DNA of 64,000 nucleotides from Shewanella algae (GCF_009183365.2 NZ_CP068230.1:4555001-4619000), one strand, 5' to 3'. Counted from the stretch's first letter, positions 43,828 to 52,120 are shown. The notes: generated from the letters alone by a model not told the origin. Numbers and translations are program-made.

Positions 43828-44343
43828 TTAATCCTGGATAGGCTCAGGGCGCTCACCACGTCTATCCATACGCTCCTTGAACTTGGCTTGTTGTTCCGGA
43901 GTCAGCAGGTTATAGATCTGGTTGTGCAGCTTCATCCGCTCCAGCATGTGTTGTTCACGCACCTGCTGACGCTGCTCGATAATCTCTTTGGCCTTGGCTT
44001 CATCGAAGTTGCCTGAGGTCATCAGTGCCTGCATTTCGGCTCTGTGCGCTGCACGGGTTTCCTTGTCAGGACGTGACATGCTGCTTCTGTGCTGGTCCAT
44101 CAACGCCTTAATCTCTGTTTTCTGGGCGTCGGTCAGATCCAGACCTCGTAGGCCAAACATGCCGAAATGGCCCTTGCCGCCTTTCATATGGTGATAGCCG
44201 CGCTCGCCCTTCATGTGATGATAACCACGGTCGCCGTCACGGTGTGGGCAATCGCCGTAGCCGTCACCGGCTTGTGCCGCGCCAGCCATCAGAGTGGTGC
44301 CGGCAATCAGGGCCAGCAAGCTTGCTTTGATTGAAGTCTTCAT
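43828..44343 (-). CDS. cpxP: Spy/CpxP-family periplasmic protein
   Basis: The 171-residue protein has a signal peptide ending AGAAQA (about 25) and two LTxxQ motifs, LDLTDAQKTEI (about 70) and LLTPEQQAKF (about 148), the mark of the Spy/CpxP chaperone family. Between the signal and the first motif is a His/Gly-rich stretch with an exact repeat RGYHHMKG. CpxP binds misfolded proteins and damps CpxA. It is divergent from cpxRA, with a perfect CpxR box in the shared region, which supports the CpxP role over a Spy or metal-resistance homologue. Confidence 0.82.
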   Translation of the reverse strand: MKTSIKASLLALIAGTTLMAGAAQAGDGYGDCPHRDGDRGYHHMKGERGYHHMKGGKGHFGMFGLRGLDLTDAQKTEIKALMDQHRSSMSRPDKETRAAHRAEMQALMTSGNFDEAKAKEIIEQRQQVREQHMLERMKLHNQIYNLLTPEQQAKFKERMDRRGERPEPIQD

Positions 44344-44424
44344 AAGAGTATCCTCGTTCTCGGTCGGGAAGTATTTGACGTCTTCCAGTCTAGTCCTCTA
44401 TGTGTAAGTGTGGGTTCAAACTGA

Positions 44425-44439
44425 GTAAAGCACTGTAAA
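44425..44439. promoter_or_regulatory. CpxR box between cpxP and cpxRA
   Basis: GTAAAGCACTGTAAA matches the CpxR consensus GTAAA-N5-GTAAA exactly. It lies 82 bases before the cpxP-like start and 113 bases before cpxR, so it can serve both directions. Confidence 0.88.
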
Positions 44440-44551
44440 GCTTGGTTATCCTGGTTGAAGATCCGTATCTTTACCCAGACTTACACAGCTAAACCGCAGT
44501 TGACTCAAAAGCGGGTATACTCGGCAGAGAGAAATTGTGTGAGGCGTATAA

Positions 44552-45238
44552 ATGAGCCGAATTTTATTGATAGACGATGACCTGGGCCTGGCCGAACTCT
44601 TGGGGCAATTACTGGAGCTGGAAGGCTTTGAGCTGACACTGGCCCATGATGGTCAGAGCGGCCTGGAACTGGCGATTGCCAATGATTACGACCTGATCCT
44701 GCTGGATGTGATGCTGCCCAAGCTCAATGGCTTCGAAGTGCTCAGGGAACTGCGTGGCAAGAAACAAACCCCTGTGCTTATGCTTACCGCCCGCGGTGAT
44801 GAGATAGACAGAGTGGTTGGCCTGGAGATAGGCGCAGACGACTATCTGCCCAAGCCTTTCAATGACAGGGAACTGGTAGCCAGGATCCGCGCCATCATAC
44901 GCCGCGCCAATATCACCCCGCAGGACATTCCCCAGAGCGGTATTCAAACCATAGGCGATCTCAGCCTGGACTCTGCCCGTCAGGAAGCCTATTGCAATGA
45001 ACAGTTATTGCTGCTGACCGGCACTGAGTTCAGCCTGCTCTATACCCTGGCCAATCAGGCCGGAGAACTGATAGGTAAAGACGAGCTGAGTGAAACCGTG
45101 CTGGGCAAAAAGTTGATGCCCTTTGATCGCAGTCTGGACATGCACCTTTCCAACCTGCGCAAGAAACTGCCGGAACGCAGCGACGGTCGTCCCAGGGTCA
45201 AGACCATACGTGGCAAAGGCTATATCTGGATCCCTTGA
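44552..45238 (+). CDS. cpxR: Envelope-stress response regulator CpxR
   Basis: The 228-residue OmpR-type regulator has a receiver domain (acidic pair DDD near residue 8, phospho-acceptor Asp in LILLDVMLP, Lys in LPKPF). A winged helix follows, with TGTEFSLLYTLANQAGELIGKDELSE and VKTIRGKGYIW. It controls envelope-stress genes through GTAAA-N5-GTAAA sites, one of which lies upstream. Its stop overlaps the cpxA start by one base (TGATG), so the two are coupled. Confidence 0.95.
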   Translation: MSRILLIDDDLGLAELLGQLLELEGFELTLAHDGQSGLELAIANDYDLILLDVMLPKLNGFEVLRELRGKKQTPVLMLTARGDEIDRVVGLEIGADDYLPKPFNDRELVARIRAIIRRANITPQDIPQSGIQTIGDLSLDSARQEAYCNEQLLLLTGTEFSLLYTLANQAGELIGKDELSETVLGKKLMPFDRSLDMHLSNLRKKLPERSDGRPRVKTIRGKGYIWIP

Positions 45239-46605
45239 TGAAGTCATTTTCCCTGCCCAATCGCCTCTTTATCAAACTGCTGCTGGGCTTTTGGCTCTGC
45301 AGCAGCCTGATCATTCTTGCTGTTGGCATGCTGCCGCTGCTGCAGCAAAACCATGACAGAGCCCCAATGCCGCCAAAACTGCGGGAGGTCTTGTCTCAGG
45401 TCGCCGATGAGCTGCAACAGGAACCGGCCAAGTTGAATGGCCGCTTTCTGCACCATTGGGAGCGCAGACGCAGCATGGAAGGCAAGCCAATTCGCATCTA
45501 TCTGGTCAATGAGCAGGGACAGATAATCAACACTCACAGAGTGTCCAAAGGCATGCGCCGCTTTATGTTGATGGCAGAGGAAGCCAACGCACCCATTTCA
45601 CACCAGTTTCGCGATGAACTGATATTCGGCCCGTTCGATTTTAAGGTTAACGGCACCCCCTATGCCCTTTATGGCCGGTTGCCGGATCACCACCCCATGC
45701 CCTGGTTCTTTTTCTTTATTGAACACAAGTTACTGACATTGTCGCTGGCGATTCTGCTTTCAGGGTTGCTCTGTGGTTTGTTGGCCTGGCACCTGGGCAA
45801 GCCGCTACGTTCGTTGAAACAGAGCGCTAACGCCCTGGCGCTGGGGCAATTGAACAGTCGGGTCGACGATGCCACGGCCGGACGTCACGACGAAATCGGC
45901 GAACTGGCTCAGGCCTTCAACAGCATGGCGGCCGCCATCGAAACCATGGTCAATAATCAGCAGCGACTGATAAGCGACATCTCCCATGAGCTGCGAACTC
46001 CGTTGACCAGGCTGCAATTGGCGCTGGCTCTGGCGCGCAAGAAGGGGATGGCCGGAGATGAAGCCGAACGTATCGCCTATGAGGCCGACCAACTGGAAAA
46101 AATGATTGCCGAGCTGCTGGAGCTTTCCCGGGTGAAGCTCAAGGCACAGGACAACAAGCTCAATGTGGGGTTGGCCGAATCACTGAGCCAGGTACTGGAC
46201 GATGCCGAATTTGAAGCCGAACAGCAGCAAAAGGAACTCAGCATCCTGATACCGGAAGAGCTGGAGCTGCCCATCTACCCAAGACCGCTGTCGCGGGCGA
46301 TTGAAAACCTGCTGCGCAACGCCATCCGCTACTGCCGTACCCAGGTAAATATCTGCGCCGAGGCCAAGGGGCCATGGGTAGAGATAAGCATTACTGACGA
46401 CGGCCCGGGTATTGAGGAGTCTGAGTTGGAGGCTATTTTCAAGCCTTTCTATCGACCGCATTCAGCCAGGGAAAGAGAGAGTGGCGGTTGGGGGCTGGGA
46501 TTGGCCATTGCCGATGCCGCAGTGCAAGCCCACGGCGGCAATATCCAGGCAAGCAATCGCGTCCAAGGTGGGCTTGAGGTCGTCATCCATTTACCACACG
46601 CCTGA
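45238..46605 (+). CDS. cpxA: Envelope-stress sensor histidine kinase CpxA
   Basis: The 455-residue kinase has one span near residues 12-35, a periplasmic sensor (about 36-160), a second span (about 163-185) and a HAMP region. The H-box is DISHELRTPLTRLQLALAL, and the ATP-binding part has DDGPGIEESE and GGWGLGLAIADAAVQAHGG. It phosphorylates CpxR under envelope stress and is inhibited by CpxP. Its 3' end overlaps the convergent TetR gene by 23 bases. Confidence 0.94.
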   Translation: MKSFSLPNRLFIKLLLGFWLCSSLIILAVGMLPLLQQNHDRAPMPPKLREVLSQVADELQQEPAKLNGRFLHHWERRRSMEGKPIRIYLVNEQGQIINTHRVSKGMRRFMLMAEEANAPISHQFRDELIFGPFDFKVNGTPYALYGRLPDHHPMPWFFFFIEHKLLTLSLAILLSGLLCGLLAWHLGKPLRSLKQSANALALGQLNSRVDDATAGRHDEIGELAQAFNSMAAAIETMVNNQQRLISDISHELRTPLTRLQLALALARKKGMAGDEAERIAYEADQLEKMIAELLELSRVKLKAQDNKLNVGLAESLSQVLDDAEFEAEQQQKELSILIPEELELPIYPRPLSRAIENLLRNAIRYCRTQVNICAEAKGPWVEISITDDGPGIEESELEAIFKPFYRPHSARERESGGWGLGLAIADAAVQAHGGNIQASNRVQGGLEVVIHLPHA

Positions 46606-47257
46606 GACCTTCAGGCTCGAACTCCAGACTGGGTTGGCGGCTTAGCCAGGCGGCAAACTGTTGCTTGGTGGGGCTGCGCTTATCTGAGTGCCCCATCAGA
46701 TGGATCAGCGCATAACTGAACTGGTAATAGAGCTGCTGGTCGTCGTGGGCCTTGCAGGCATCGTCGGTATTGATCATGGCACCACGCAGATAACTCATCA
46801 CCAGCTCGACCCGATCGAATCCAGGCACCTCTCCCACTGCGGAAATGGTCTTGGCATTCCACTGCATATATTCATCGAAACGTCTTTCACAGCCATGCCG
46901 ATAAAACTCGGTCGCCAACAACAACAGAGCTTGATTCGGCATTATCCGCTCAATGACAAATTTATTTGTCGACAAGACTTCGTAGAGCCGCTGACAATGA
47001 TGAAATATAAACCTTTCCAGAGGGTCTTTATATTGTATTTCATCCTGTTTGGCCTGCTTGAGCCAATACTCATATTCACTGCAAGCTACTGCCACCATGA
47101 GATCGGCCTCTGTAGTGAAATGATTATATACAGTGCCTTTGGATATTTGGCTGGCTTCAACAAGATGAGAACGACATAAACCAAAAGTCTTCTGTCCTCT
47201 TAAACAACGTTGCGCCACTTCAACCAAATAGTTTCCCCGTCGTTCCCATTTTCCCAT
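46583..47257 (-). CDS. TetR/AcrR-family regulator next to the DMSP/acrylate genes
   Basis: The product has 224 residues from the ATG at 47257. An ATG ten codons upstream is possible. The N-terminal helix-turn-helix is LVEASQISKGTVYNHFTTEADLM, typical of TetR, and the remainder is an all-helical ligand domain without similarity I recognise. It is divergent from the LysR gene (122 bases between) that precedes dddY. In Rhodobacter a TetR protein, AcuR, controls the acuI/dddL genes, so this protein is a candidate repressor of dddY and the reductase operon. That link is inference. Confidence 0.82.
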   Translation of the reverse strand: MGKWERRGNYLVEVAQRCLRGQKTFGLCRSHLVEASQISKGTVYNHFTTEADLMVAVACSEYEYWLKQAKQDEIQYKDPLERFIFHHCQRLYEVLSTNKFVIERIMPNQALLLLATEFYRHGCERRFDEYMQWNAKTISAVGEVPGFDRVELVMSYLRGAMINTDDACKAHDDQQLYYQFSYALIHLMGHSDKRSPTKQQFAAWLSRQPSLEFEPEGLRRVVNG

Positions 47258-47379
47258 TGGCCACTCCTGAGCAAAGCTTAAATACAAACTCTCCTAACTT
47301 CACAATAAAATAGTAACAAGCTTTCTGCGACTGCGATATTGAGTAATACTGATACCATTATGAGTCACGCCAATAGCCA

Positions 47380-48246
47380 ATGTTAAAAATAGAATTGCTC
47401 GAGAGTTTTATTGCTGTGGCCGAATGCGGCAATTTATCCAAGGCTGCAGAAAAAGTCTGTCGCACCCCGTCGGCATTAAGCTTACAGATCAAAAAGCTGG
47501 AAGAAAGTGTCGGTCAACCGCTGTTGCTCCGAGACAATCGAGGCGTGGTACTGACCGAATCCGGCAATACCCTGCTCAACTACGCCTATAAGATGATGCA
47601 ACTCAACACCCAGGCCCTGGATGAGCTGAAAGACTGTCAGAATCGCGAAGTGATTCGCCTTGGCGTTCCCACAGATTATATTACCTATTATCTGGACAAC
47701 TGCCTGCTGGAATTTGTCCGTGAGTTCACCTGTATTGAGTTGGTCATAGACACAGATGTCAGCGGCAATCTGTATAAGCGGTTGCATCAAGGGGAATTCG
47801 ACCTGATAGTGGCGACCCATTGGCAGCCTCCGGTGCAGGGAGAGCTCCTGTTCGAACGACGTTTTCATTGGGTGGCCGCCAAGAACGGCAGTGCCCATAA
47901 ACGGGAAACGATTCCCATGGCACTTTACCCGGAAAACTGCCCCATCAGAGCTCAGGTGTTTGCCAACCACCAACTGTCGATGCGGCCCATCAATGTGCTG
48001 CTTTCCACCCCCTCTCCCCAAGCCTTGTGCATGGCGGTTGAAAATGATTTGAGCATAGCTCCGATTGCCGAATTCAGGATCAACGACAAGATGCAGATCC
48101 TCGATCCCATAGAGCATGATCTCCCTCCCTTGCCCGTGTTCAATGAATCTCTCTATCTCAATCCGGAGAGCCAGACTGAAGCCTGCAATCAACTCATCGC
48201 CCTGTTGAAGGCCAATCTCAAAAACAGAAACACGACCGTAGAATAA
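47380..48246 (+). CDS. LysR-family regulator adjacent to dddY
   Basis: The 288-residue protein begins MLKIELLESFIAVAECGNLSKAAEKVCRTPSALSLQIKKLEES, a standard LysR helix-turn-helix, followed by an effector domain (about 90-285). It is convergent with dddY, with a terminator between. LysR genes are often neighbours of dddY, so control of DMSP/acrylate genes is a reasonable inference. It could also govern the divergent TetR gene. Confidence 0.85.
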   Translation: MLKIELLESFIAVAECGNLSKAAEKVCRTPSALSLQIKKLEESVGQPLLLRDNRGVVLTESGNTLLNYAYKMMQLNTQALDELKDCQNREVIRLGVPTDYITYYLDNCLLEFVREFTCIELVIDTDVSGNLYKRLHQGEFDLIVATHWQPPVQGELLFERRFHWVAAKNGSAHKRETIPMALYPENCPIRAQVFANHQLSMRPINVLLSTPSPQALCMAVENDLSIAPIAEFRINDKMQILDPIEHDLPPLPVFNESLYLNPESQTEACNQLIALLKANLKNRNTTVE

Positions 48247-48278
48247 GATGAAAGCCAGCTAGTGCCGGCTTTCATCTT
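48247..48278. terminator. Terminator between the convergent LysR gene and dddY
   Basis: A long stem, GATGAAAGCC/GGCTTTCATC with an inner GC pair step, starts right after the LysR stop. A TT tail follows on the plus strand, and a short T-rich stretch follows on the minus strand. Confidence 0.75.
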
Positions 48279-48284
48279 GATTTA

Positions 48285-49529
48285 CTACCACTTGAGCTTA
48301 CTCAGATCGCATTGAATGGTTTCGCCCTTTTTGGCTGGTGTGCCCGGCTGCTGCGCTGATTCACACAAGAGTGTTGTACCATAGTCATTGCGTTTGTCGT
48401 GGGCATTGCTTCTGGCCCAAACCGAGACTATCGCTCTCTCTTCCGGCTTGGCTTCGCAGCTGCCATCAACATCGAAGGCATGGATGGTGTTCTGGTGAAA
48501 ATACAACAGGGGATCGCGTTCGCTGCTGCCGGAAAGCCACATGGCATCGACATTGGGTTGCCCGGCATCGAAGCGGACCCGGCGCATCTTGTCATTCTCT
48601 TTTACAGTTTCCAACAAAGGTGAATCGGCTTTGATTGCCAGGCTCTTGAACTGATTGGTGCAAGCCGGCAGCCTCATGTTGTAGTACATTTCAGAAATGG
48701 CATGGTTGTGAAACGGGTAGAGAGTATCGACCGACTGTACTGTCATACCTACTTCGGCGCCGACTTTCTCACCATTGATGCTGTCAATTCTCAGTAGTCC
48801 CCAGTGACCGAAGATCTCTGCATAAGCATAACCGCCACGAACATTATTGAAGTTCTTGTCATTGCGCTTGCTTTCTTCGGCATACATGGGGAACCAACCG
48901 GCAGCGGCCCATAAGTTGGGCAAGGCGTTGGCGCTGATGTCATAGGGGAAAGCCGATGGCATCTTCACCTCATCACCTGTGACCATTTTGTAGAAGTTAT
49001 CAGTAAAGATTTTTCCCTGCTTTTGCACCAGTTTATTGGTGACTTTCTGCTTGAAGAATTCATTAAAACTCATGCGTTTCGCCCACTGAGCCACGGGGGA
49101 TTTTTGCTCCAGTTCCCCACCTGGGCTGTAGATCCAATTGACATCACGGCGAGCCCCGAAACAAGTTTTGGCACTTTGAGGATTGTGCAATACCTGATAG
49201 ATATTTTTCACCATCAGCTGCATATCGCGGCGATCCATTACGCAGAACTTTTGTCCACCGGCGCTGGTGTCGTAAATAGCCTCATCCGAGTTCAGGCAAT
49301 GAGCTTGCTCGCCATTGGTGAGCGCCTGGGCAAAGCCATTTAAATAACGCAAGGTCTCATCCCAGAGAATATCGACATACTTTTGATCTTGTTTGGAATA
49401 CTCTGGCGTTTCACCCAAACAAACAAAGCTTGCATTTTCAATATCAGCCGGGTCTAAAAAATCCGGTAACTTTTCTGCCATAGCTGTATTGGAAATCAGC
49501 AGTGAAATTAATATTAGTTTCTTATTCAT
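48285..49529 (-). CDS. dddY: Periplasmic DMSP lyase DddY
   Basis: The 414-residue protein has a signal peptide (cleavage near LISNTAMA-EK, about residue 19), so it is periplasmic, as DddY is. The family's cupin-like metal site is readable. HNHAISEMYY at 274-283 gives His276, Glu280 and the catalytic Tyr282, with the same spacing as His265, Glu269 and Tyr271 of Acinetobacter DddY (as I recall). HQNTIHAF gives the distal His350. DddY splits DMSP into acrylate and dimethyl sulfide. The start at 49529 fits the signal peptide. It is a separate transcript from the reductase genes (terminator at 49662-49692) but shares their palindrome upstream. The length agrees with the family (about 400). Confidence 0.87.
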   Translation of the reverse strand: MNKKLILISLLISNTAMAEKLPDFLDPADIENASFVCLGETPEYSKQDQKYVDILWDETLRYLNGFAQALTNGEQAHCLNSDEAIYDTSAGGQKFCVMDRRDMQLMVKNIYQVLHNPQSAKTCFGARRDVNWIYSPGGELEQKSPVAQWAKRMSFNEFFKQKVTNKLVQKQGKIFTDNFYKMVTGDEVKMPSAFPYDISANALPNLWAAAGWFPMYAEESKRNDKNFNNVRGGYAYAEIFGHWGLLRIDSINGEKVGAEVGMTVQSVDTLYPFHNHAISEMYYNMRLPACTNQFKSLAIKADSPLLETVKENDKMRRVRFDAGQPNVDAMWLSGSSERDPLLYFHQNTIHAFDVDGSCEAKPEERAIVSVWARSNAHDKRNDYGTTLLCESAQQPGTPAKKGETIQCDLSKLKW

Positions 49530-49579
49530 CACCTGGAACCTCAATTATATTTAGAGTAAATATCAGGCGAAGCATATAC

Positions 49580-49595
49580 TTGGAATCCATTCCAA
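49580..49595. promoter_or_regulatory. Palindrome upstream of dddY (candidate operator)
   Basis: TTGGAATCCATTCCAA has seven-base arms around CC. It lies 51-66 bases before the dddY start. The same TTGGAA-N4-TTCCAA pattern recurs upstream of the reductase operon. Confidence 0.7.
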
Positions 49596-49661
49596 AAATG
49601 TTGTCTGAACACAGGCAACAAAAAAGATAACAGAATGAAAAAGAGTTGTGAGCCAGCAAAC

Positions 49662-49692
49662 AAAAAAGGCCCACTTGTGATCAAGTGAGCCT
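49662..49692 (-). terminator. Intrinsic terminator after the tetraheme cytochrome gene
   Basis: An eleven-base stem with one mismatch (AGGCCCACTTG/CAAGTGAGCCT) and a TGAT loop is followed on the minus strand by six Ts. It separates the reductase operon from dddY. Confidence 0.85.
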
Positions 49693-49795
49693 ATCATTGA
49701 ATTAAAACAGCAGTTGCAGGGACTATTTTAATCAAAGATATTTACGGGTCATGCTGCCTGTGGAGGAAACTTGAGGCAGCATATAAACCCTTTCA

Positions 49796-50149
49796 TTATT
49801 CCTTATGTTTATCGTATTTAAAGGTATGGCAATTACTGCACAGAGGTTTTTTAGGCTGGTGTTCACCATGACACTCAACACAAGGCAGGTCTTTACCATA
49901 ATGCAAGTTGTCATGGGGATTTTGCCATCTGTCCTCACCACTGCGGGCTGTCTTTTTTGCCAGCTCATCGACATCGTGGCACTTCAGGCAGGCACCATCT
50001 GAAGGGTACTGCTTAAGCCCTTGGTCGTGGCATACCTTACAATCCTTGCCTATCACTGCCTTGTGATAATCGCGCTGCTGAACGGCATGAACCGATACCG
50101 AAGTTAGCCCTGCCAACAGCAGTGCCCATACTAAGTTTGCTTTCTTCAT
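49796..50149 (-). CDS. Small periplasmic tetraheme cytochrome c
   Basis: The 117-residue protein has a signal peptide (ending VSVHA-VQ, about residue 22) and four CxxCH motifs: CKVCH, CLKCH, CVECH and CSNCH. The arrangement resembles the tetraheme domain that is fused to the flavin domain in Shewanella fumarate reductase FccA. Here it is a separate chain, encoded 26 bases after the flavoprotein gene. It should carry electrons from CymA or another periplasmic cytochrome to that flavoprotein. The start at 50149 has AGGA upstream. Confidence 0.88.
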   Translation of the reverse strand: MKKANLVWALLLAGLTSVSVHAVQQRDYHKAVIGKDCKVCHDQGLKQYPSDGACLKCHDVDELAKKTARSGEDRWQNPHDNLHYGKDLPCVECHGEHQPKKPLCSNCHTFKYDKHKE

Positions 50150-50175
50150 TATTGAGTCCTCTCTCACCGTTCAAT

Positions 50176-51696
50176 TCAGGCTTGCATCATGCTGCGGGCC
50201 GCAGTCATACCCATCACCATACATTCGGGGATAGAGCAGCTTCCCAGGCGGCTAACGCCGTGGATGCCGCCACAGACTTCTCCTGCGGCATAGAGTCCGG
50301 CAACCGGCTTACCTGTGAGGCTGTCTTTGACTTCAGCCTTGGTGTTCACCTGAACTCCGCCCTGGCAGTAGTGCACCTTGGGCCATAGACGCACCACAGT
50401 AAAAGGCGCTTCAATATACTTATCTTTTGCCTTGGTCATATTCTTGCCAAACTGCTTGTCTTCACCGCTCTTGACATAGCGGTTGTACTCTTCGATTTGT
50501 GCCTTAAGCGGTTTCAAAGGCACCTCAAAGTGCTTGGCCAGTGCCTCCAGTGAGTCATACTTCCAACCCACATTGTATTTGAGCACCTTGGCGGTATTGG
50601 GGTGCTGTTTGGAGTCCTTGTAGCTGGTGATCAAGATAGGTGGCAGCGGTTCTCCCTTAGCGTCACGACAGGCCAACTCGGCATCAGCGCGGGTCTTGCG
50701 GTCGGCAATTTCATTCATAAAGCGCTTACCCGTCATGCGGTTAATCGCAATTGAATGAGGGAAGTTGAAGATGGAATAGTTGGAAACATAACCAAAACCG
50801 CCCTCATCGGGAGAGGCCCAGGGCCCGGACTGAATATGTGCCAGATGCACAGGCACAGCGCCGAGGCGGAACATCTCCAACATACCTTCACCTGTGGCGC
50901 CGGGAGTATTGGTACAACCCACTTCATGGGTCAGAGTCGGATCCTGCGCCATTCGCAGGCCGATATTCTGGGCAAAGCCACCGGTTGCCATCAAGACACC
51001 GCGCTTGGACTTGATATACACCAACTTGCCAGAGTCCTCTTCGCCGAAGTAATAACCCTGACGCATCTTCACCCCTTCGACGCGACCATCCTTGCCGAGG
51101 ACAAAGCCCTCAAACTTGGAGCGGTTATGGGTCTTGACTCCGATACGCTGGCACTCTTTATACAAAGGCTGGGTAATACCTGCGCCGCAACTGACCGCGG
51201 TTTGATAAGTACGGGCAACCGAGTGACCACCCAATTGTTGCAGGTAAGGATGGTATTCGGCGCCGGCATCCAGGGTCATCTGCAAGGCTTCCACCGCATG
51301 TGAAGCCACATGACGCAGCAGTTCCTCATCGGCGATACCCCGGCCCGATTTCAACTGATCGGCAACCATCTGTTCTACTGAGTCCTTGACACCTTCCTGT
51401 TGCTGCATAGGTGTACCCGGTGCGGCGAACAAGCCACCGTTAATGGCAGAGTTACCACCGAAATAAGGCATTTTTTCAAAGATATGCACATCTTTGGCGC
51501 CTTTGCGGGTCGCTTCAATGGCCGCTGCCAAACCGGCAAACCCTGAACCGATAATCAGCACTTCAACTTCTTTATCCCAACTCACATCCGTGGCTTTTTC
51601 CGATACAGCCAACACGGGAGCAGCCACGGCAACTCCGGCAGCGGCGCCAACGCCCTTAATAAAGTTACGGCGTCCCAGCAGATCTACTTTGCTCAT
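50176..51696 (-). CDS. Tat-exported FAD flavoprotein reductase, probable acrylate (enoate) reductase
   Basis: The 506-residue protein starts with a Tat signal (LGRRNFIKGVGAAAGVAVAAPVLA). The FAD motif is GSGFAGLAAA at 50-59. Residues equal to the fumarate reductase proton donor Arg402 (Arg333 in NEIADRK), His504 (His442) and Arg544 (Arg483 in HGVSRLG) are kept. The residues that hold the second carboxylate of fumarate, His365 and Thr377, align with Gly291 and Val304 or a close neighbour, so fumarate is a poor fit and a monocarboxylate such as acrylate is better. Its neighbours (tetraheme cytochrome, dddY, acuI) point the same way. From memory, an acrylate reductase of this type (ArdA) is known in Shewanella. 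Methacrylate or a cinnamate remain possible. Confidence 0.8.
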   Translation of the reverse strand: MSKVDLLGRRNFIKGVGAAAGVAVAAPVLAVSEKATDVSWDKEVEVLIIGSGFAGLAAAIEATRKGAKDVHIFEKMPYFGGNSAINGGLFAAPGTPMQQQEGVKDSVEQMVADQLKSGRGIADEELLRHVASHAVEALQMTLDAGAEYHPYLQQLGGHSVARTYQTAVSCGAGITQPLYKECQRIGVKTHNRSKFEGFVLGKDGRVEGVKMRQGYYFGEEDSGKLVYIKSKRGVLMATGGFAQNIGLRMAQDPTLTHEVGCTNTPGATGEGMLEMFRLGAVPVHLAHIQSGPWASPDEGGFGYVSNYSIFNFPHSIAINRMTGKRFMNEIADRKTRADAELACRDAKGEPLPPILITSYKDSKQHPNTAKVLKYNVGWKYDSLEALAKHFEVPLKPLKAQIEEYNRYVKSGEDKQFGKNMTKAKDKYIEAPFTVVRLWPKVHYCQGGVQVNTKAEVKDSLTGKPVAGLYAAGEVCGGIHGVSRLGSCSIPECMVMGMTAARSMMQA

Positions 51697-51741
51697 CTGT
51701 CATCACCTTTTTCGTTTTAATCGACACTGGCATCTTAGGGA

Positions 51742-51756
51742 TGGAATCAATTCCAA
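51742..51756. promoter_or_regulatory. Palindrome upstream of the flavoprotein gene (proximal candidate operator)
   Basis: TGGAATCAATTCCA is a palindrome with six-base arms. It lies 46-59 bases before the flavoprotein start, almost the same distance as the copy upstream of dddY. Confidence 0.7.
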
Positions 51757-51855
51757 AACGGGAGTTAAGCGTCAGTTGCTTTTTAAACAAAAGGGCAACA
51801 TTTAAAAATGACATCTGGCTTGGGTTTTAACCGCAAAGCTGGACAAGTGACATTT

Positions 51856-51873
51856 TTTGGAACGGTTTCCAAA
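51856..51873. promoter_or_regulatory. Palindrome upstream of the flavoprotein gene (distal candidate operator)
   Basis: TTTGGAACGGTTTCCAAA has seven-base arms around CGGT. Its core TTGGAA-N4-TTCCAA equals the dddY copy, 160 bases before the flavoprotein start. Confidence 0.6.
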
Positions 51874-52089
51874 CTTCGCCACAGCCCACAAGACAGGCAA
51901 GAAATCAGGGGGAAATGAGAGCGACTGATAAACCGCTATGACTTTGGCTCTTTCTCAAGCTCAAAAGCTAATCTAAGTCAAAGTTAGCCAAGCACCGACT
52001 CAATAAGAGGGAATATCAACAGAAAAGCTGGGTTGGAGCCGTATTATTGGGGCCTAACTGTATTCAGGACAAGTCACAACAAACTGTTG

Positions 52090-52111
52090 GGGGCCCAGAG
52101 GCCCCTTTTTT
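52090..52111 (+). terminator. Orphan intrinsic terminator facing the plus strand
   Basis: The six-pair stem GGGGCC/GGCCCC with a CAGA loop is followed by six Ts on the plus strand. The minus strand has no T run, so it does not suit acuI, whose stop is at 52121. Confidence 0.8.
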
Positions 52112-52120
52112 AGACGAGGA

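Larger units (their letters stand above)
51697..52120. other. 424-base intergenic region with operators and an orphan terminator
   Basis: No credible protein gene is present. The part next to the flavoprotein gene holds its promoter and two palindromes. The part next to acuI ends in an intrinsic terminator facing the plus strand, although no plus-strand gene precedes it. A small RNA between about 51940 and 52111 would explain this, but no convincing promoter is seen. Confidence 0.5.

Noticed and set aside
49544..49549. TATAAT on the minus strand just before dddY as its -10 box
   Set aside because: A start point from it would fall only a few bases before the ATG and cut off the ribosome site.
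50176..51696. Fumarate reductase or urocanate reductase
   Set aside because: The second-carboxylate residues appear lost, the cytochrome is a separate chain, and the neighbours are dddY and acuI. Not excluded biochemically.
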